From contig JALUUK010000541.1 in NCBI GenBank assembly GCA_027021395.1, positions 1-35,188 on the forward strand: a DNA stretch of 35,188 nucleotides. The letters run 5' to 3'. This document shows, piece by piece, positions 32,188-35,188 of the stretch. The notes under the pieces are model-generated. The model was not told the DNA's origin and did not search any database. It was given only the letters and a program-made list of their open reading frames with translations. Source of the DNA: Acidobacteriota bacterium. Its GTDB lineage: Bacteria > Acidobacteriota > Polarisedimenticolia > J045. Positions within the stretch are counted from its first letter, which is position 1, and every line of letters begins with the position of its first letter. The position numbers and the translations under genes are program-made.

Positions 32188-33037
32188 TCTGCTGCGAAAG
32201 CGATTCGGCGAGCGGGGAACGAGTTCGGCGGAGTTCTTGGTGGGTGCTAGCGTTGGATTCGTGGTGGCGGCAGCCGCCTTGACGTTGACCGTGGGGCTGT
32301 TGTCGAGCTATGCCGAGGATTCCTTGCGCGCGGAGCGAAGCGCAGCCGCTCGGTGGGCGCTCGACGTGATGGCGGAAGACATCGCGCAAACCGGTCTTGG
32401 GGTAGCGAACGGCCGGTGGCCGGCGATGGTGGATGAACGAATCGAGTTCTTCGAGCGCGCGGCGCTCGGAGTGCGATCCGATTTCGATGCGACGGATGAC
32501 GATGCCGCAAGAGATCCGGAGGAGGAAATCCTCCGCGATGCCGTCGAGGCCGCTCCGACGGGCAACGACGAGGTGGTCTTCTTCCTTCGGCGGAGAGCAG
32601 ATGGAGGTGGGATGCGTCGCATTCTCTTCGAGGCGGATCTCGACTCTTCGGATCGCGTGACGCGGGAAGATGGAACGCTGCTCGCCCGCCGCGACGGCTC
32701 GGTCGAGCAGGTGAGTGCCGGACCCTATCTCGAGGCGGATGATCGGCGGGAGGGCACGCTCTACCGTCTGCACTTCACCAGCAATGCGAGCCGTTTTGCT
32801 ACGGGAAGAAACCGCGTTTCCATTCCCCTGCTCGACCACGTCGTCGCGCTCGCATTCGAAGCCTTCGACGCAGAAGAAGAGCCGCTCGAGCCCTGCGGCG
32901 GCATGGATGACGAAGATGCACGTGCGTGTCGTGCATCCATACGGGGGATGTCGATGCGTATCGAGGTGGCGGTTCCCGGCGGCGAGAACCTCGTTTTCGA
33001 TCGGAGAGTGAAGATCGGTGAAGGAAGCGGAAGATGA
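32174..33037 (+). CDS. Minor pilin, PilW-like
   Basis: A 287-residue protein with leader MFAFDLLRKRFGERG and helix TSSAEFLVGASVGFVVAAAALTL, with Glu at +5 as prepilin peptidase substrates need. The length and the layout (helix, variable middle, beta-rich end with ISMRIEVAV-like strands) match PilW-type minor pilins. The middle is very acidic (DATDDDAARDPEEEI). A second hydrophobic stretch is absent. It overlaps its upstream neighbour by 14 bases and its downstream neighbour by ATGA, so all three minor pilins are translationally coupled. Two Cys residues (CGGMDDEDARAC) may form a disulfide loop near the C terminus. Confidence 0.8.
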   Translation: MFAFDLLRKRFGERGTSSAEFLVGASVGFVVAAAALTLTVGLLSSYAEDSLRAERSAAARWALDVMAEDIAQTGLGVANGRWPAMVDERIEFFERAALGVRSDFDATDDDAARDPEEEILRDAVEAAPTGNDEVVFFLRRRADGGGMRRILFEADLDSSDRVTREDGTLLARRDGSVEQVSAGPYLEADDRREGTLYRLHFTSNASRFATGRNRVSIPLLDHVVALAFEAFDAEEEPLEPCGGMDDEDARACRASIRGMSMRIEVAVPGGENLVFDRRVKIGEGSGR

Positions 33038-34818
33038 ATCAGTCGAGCGAAGAAAGAGCGGCGGGCCACCGGAACGGGAGAAGCGATGAACGGGGCGCGG
33101 CGTTGCTGATCGTGATCATCGTCTCGTTGTTGGCGGCTTCCATCGCTATCGGCTATTGGACCGCTTCGCGCGTGAGTTTTCTAGGTGCGAAGAGGCGCAT
33201 CGCCGCAGCGCAGGCCCAGCATTTGGCTCGTTCGCTGGTTCAGGCGGTACCGGGCTGGTTTCACGAGGTCGAAGTCGGCGCGCTGCTCGCGCCCCCCGGT
33301 GTGGATGACGTCGAGCGAGACCTCCGGCAAGTGGATCCGGACGACGACGGCCGGTTCGTGCCCTGGGAGTCGGCGGATCCTCCCTGGAACGTTCGCTACA
33401 AGGAGGGAGAGACAGAAAACCTCTTTCGACCTCCGCTTTCATCCGAGCCCGACGCGCGCTTCGCCGGATCCCGCGACGGTCCCGATGTCTTGCTCGAAAA
33501 GGGTGGAGTGGGGGAATCCTATCTCGAAGAATGGATGCAGATGCTCGAGCCGGAACTTCCGCTGGCGATTCGCAGCGTGAGAATCTTTCGCCCATATCGC
33601 GGGCGCCCGCGGGAGATCGTAGCGACGGTGGCGGTCGAAGTCTCGCGGCGCATCGCAGGCGGCCGCGAGGTCGTACGCCGCGTCGAGGCGCAGATCGTCA
33701 AGACTTTTTTCGAGCGCTTCGATCGGCCGTTGCTCGCGGAAGGAGATGCGGAGTTTTCGGGTGCAGCTTCGTGGGGGCACGGCGAGGCCGTGATCGGCGG
33801 AGATCTCCACGCTTCCGAGAGCACTTGGCGAAGATGGCCGGGAGGGGTTCCTTGGAAAGCAATCGACCAGCCGCTGCTCGACGACAGCGATGCCGATGGT
33901 ACGGCGGACGATGCCGATGCGGACGGAAATCCCGATCTGAGCGCTTGGCGCGACCTTCCGGGAGCCGTACCCGATCCCTGGTGGCGGGCTCGCGTCGGCG
34001 GCAACTGGCCGGATCTCGGGCTGTCGCCTAGTGCGTGCGAAGCGCCGTTTCCATTCGGTCCCCGTGCGGACCCTCCCATGGCGGCATCGAAGACGGAAGA
34101 CCGATCGGGCATCTTCCTCAATTGCCCTTCAGCAAATCGGGAATCGATCCTGCCGGGAGCATGGATGGATCTGGCGAAACGAGGAGTGCGCGGCGCTCTT
34201 CATGCGGTCGAGGATGAGCAGCGGCCGGGTTTCTTCCGCCGCGACGGCCTTGGCGAGCCGCTCTTGCCGAAGGCCCTGCTCGGCGGCCATCGCGGACTCT
34301 TGTGGCTCGAGCTTCGGGTCAGTGACGAGGTCTCGCTCACGCTCGACGGAGCGAGCGGCGCGGTGCTGGTGAGCGGCGGGGATCTTCGCGTGCGGGGCAG
34401 AGAGACGGGAGACTTCGATTCACGTGTGCCCGGCGATCTCGCCGACTTCGGCGGGCAGGATCGCGCAGACCTCACCGGCGATCGGCGGCTCGACGCTTCG
34501 CCGACCAGCAACGCATGTTCGGCCTGGGAGGTGGGCCGCTTTCTGGAAGCAGGCGATGCGGGGCTCGATCCGACGAGCCACGCGTGCTCGGTGGAGGCGA
34601 TCCATTTTCGCGGTCTCTTGGCTGCCGAGCGCATCTTGGCGCTCGATGGCCCCGCGGTGATCCGGGGCCAAGTACGCGGCGGAGAACTGCGGTTTCGCGC
34701 AGAGACCCAATCCGTCTCGGTGCAGGCCGAAGCCTCTGCGCGATTTGACACACTCCGGTGGCCGGGGCCGGAGAGCGTGCCCCGCTTCTTCGCGAGCGAA
34801 ATACGAGATTCGCACTAG
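33034..34818 (+). CDS. Large PilX-like minor pilin with Asp-rich calcium-type loop
   Basis: The N terminus DERGAALLIVIIVSLLAASI is the PilX_N signature (mature Ala +1, no Glu +5, typical for PilX). At 594 residues it is about three times the size of Pseudomonas PilX. The central region contains DDSDADGTADDADADGNPD, two tandem DxDxDG motifs resembling thrombospondin type 3 or dockerin-like calcium loops. An upstream VDPDDDGRF may be a third. The C-terminal third is rich in repeating short strands (LTLDGASGAVLVSGGDLRVRG; GPAVIRGQVRGGELRFRAE), suggestive of a beta-helix or bactofilin-like fold. It overlaps the PilW-like gene by ATGA. Possible role: tip adhesin or priming component with calcium-dependent shape; this is inference. 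Confidence 0.8.
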   Translation: MNQSSEERAAGHRNGRSDERGAALLIVIIVSLLAASIAIGYWTASRVSFLGAKRRIAAAQAQHLARSLVQAVPGWFHEVEVGALLAPPGVDDVERDLRQVDPDDDGRFVPWESADPPWNVRYKEGETENLFRPPLSSEPDARFAGSRDGPDVLLEKGGVGESYLEEWMQMLEPELPLAIRSVRIFRPYRGRPREIVATVAVEVSRRIAGGREVVRRVEAQIVKTFFERFDRPLLAEGDAEFSGAASWGHGEAVIGGDLHASESTWRRWPGGVPWKAIDQPLLDDSDADGTADDADADGNPDLSAWRDLPGAVPDPWWRARVGGNWPDLGLSPSACEAPFPFGPRADPPMAASKTEDRSGIFLNCPSANRESILPGAWMDLAKRGVRGALHAVEDEQRPGFFRRDGLGEPLLPKALLGGHRGLLWLELRVSDEVSLTLDGASGAVLVSGGDLRVRGRETGDFDSRVPGDLADFGGQDRADLTGDRRLDASPTSNACSAWEVGRFLEAGDAGLDPTSHACSVEAIHFRGLLAAERILALDGPAVIRGQVRGGELRFRAETQSVSVQAEASARFDTLRWPGPESVPRFFASEIRDSH

Positions 34819-34886
34819 CTCGTACCCGCCTCCGCCTGTCCGCCTCCTTCCGGCGGGTGGACGCGGGTGGGGTGGTGGCGCCATAT

Positions 34887-34916
34887 TTTCCATCGCCCGG
34901 ACAGGGAACTTATCAT
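34887..34916 (+). promoter_or_regulatory. Possible promoter of the terminal gene
   Basis: TTTCCA (four of six -35 bases), an 18-base spacer and TATCAT (five of six -10 bases) predict a start near 34923 and a leader of about 60 bases. Confidence 0.35.
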
Positions 34917-34938
34917 AGGGACGAGGAGTGGTTTCTCG

Positions 34939-34959
34939 GCCACGGATTCGTCCGATGGC
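34939..34959 (+). promoter_or_regulatory. Leader hairpin with TTCG tetraloop
   Basis: GCCA-CGGA-TTCG-TCCG-A-TGGC folds into an 8-bp stem with one bulged A and a TTCG loop. It lies between the putative promoter and the AGGAG ribosome site (34974) of the terminal gene. There is no T-run after it. Confidence 0.45.
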
Positions 34960-34983
34960 GAGGCGGCCGCTCTAGGAGCCAAG

Positions 34984-35188
34984 ATGACTTCCAAGACGAT
35001 GAATGTGAGCGATTCTCGGTCGCGTTTCGCGGGTTTCACCGCGGTGCCCTGCTTGGTTCTTGCTCTAGTTCTATCGACAGGCTGGGGTTTTTCCGGGAAT
35101 CACGAGCCGGAGATTCAGAAGCAAGACGAGGAGCGAATGGCCAAGGCGCAGAAGGAGGCGAAAGCTCGTCGCGCGGCCAAGAGCGGTG
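34984..35188 (+). CDS. Secreted protein, 5' part only (position suggests PilY1-type)
   Basis: The ORF is not in the track because it runs off the window. ATG 34984 has AGGAG five bases upstream. It encodes an N-terminal basic stretch, then a hydrophobic signal segment (GFTAVPCLVLALVLSTGWGF), then a charged helical region EIQKQDEERMAKAQKEAKARRAAK that may be a coiled coil. The frame is open to the last base. It follows PilV/W/X-like minor pilins, the place where pilY1 normally lies, but no PilY1 domain is visible in the 68 residues present. Treat the identity as unknown; a secreted or periplasmic protein is all the sequence shows. Confidence 0.65.
   Translation, partial: MTSKTMNVSDSRSRFAGFTAVPCLVLALVLSTGWGFSGNHEPEIQKQDEERMAKAQKEAKARRAAKSG

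Noticed and set aside
1-35188. CRISPR arrays, insertion sequences, tRNA or rRNA genes
   Set aside because: Scanned for by eye; no regularly spaced repeats, transposase ORFs, or recognisable RNA genes were seen.

Overview
The window is a high-GC (about 60% by eye), densely packed bacterial chromosome segment. It is essentially one large type IV pilus (T4P) locus. The order secretin - accB/accC - pilB - pilT - pilC - pilS - pilR - pilin, with an ABC transporter (PilH/PilI-like) and prepilin peptidase further on, resembles the pil cluster of Myxococcus xanthus. I therefore infer a deltaproteobacterial-type lineage (Myxococcota or a relative). That placement rests on synteny and protein style only; there is no rRNA in the window.

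Region by region. 1-4262: 3' part of the outer-membrane secretin gene (pilQ), a small lipoprotein, a Roadblock/LC7 protein, and the acetyl-CoA carboxylase subunits AccB and AccC. 4425-11632: the motor and regulatory block, PilB (extension ATPase), PilT (retraction ATPase), PilC (inner-membrane platform), and the PilS/PilR two-component pair, all on + and nearly contiguous. 11633-13872: three tandem paralogous GspG-like pilins. The first has a textbook sigma-54 (-24/-12) promoter, as expected for a PilR target. The pilins are separated by intrinsic terminators, and the third has a long leader rich in inverted repeats. 13969-25418: an inserted glycoconjugate module with a GT-C-type membrane glycosyltransferase, a 1231-residue protein carrying two O-antigen ligase (Wzy_C) modules in one chain, a secreted DUF6263-like protein, a GT2 glycosyltransferase, a WecA/MraY-type initiating transferase, a nitroreductase, a UDP-galactopyranose-mutase-like flavoprotein and a GT4 glycosyltransferase. 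Its position directly behind the pilins suggests pilin glycosylation (inference).

25371-27927: a molybdate ABC transporter operon (modABC) on the minus strand, interrupting the + strand locus and overlapping the GT4 gene tail to tail. 28095-31580: PilH/PilI-like ABC transporter, a TPR-like membrane-anchored protein and prepilin peptidase PilD. 31717-35188: minor pilins of PilV, PilW and PilX type, the last unusually large with a calcium-loop-like Asp-rich segment, followed by the start of a secreted protein cut by the window edge (a PilY1-type adhesin is possible from position only).

How it fits together: PilD processes the pilins and minor pilins, PilB/PilT/PilC extend and retract the fibre through PilQ, PilS/PilR and sigma-54 control the first pilin, and the membrane-bound transferases plausibly build a lipid-linked glycan and attach it to pilin or another surface acceptor. 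The most notable features are the double-ligase protein, the RNA-structure-rich gaps around the pilins, a ribosome-site hairpin in front of the glycosylation module, and a GT2 gene with no canonical start codon.
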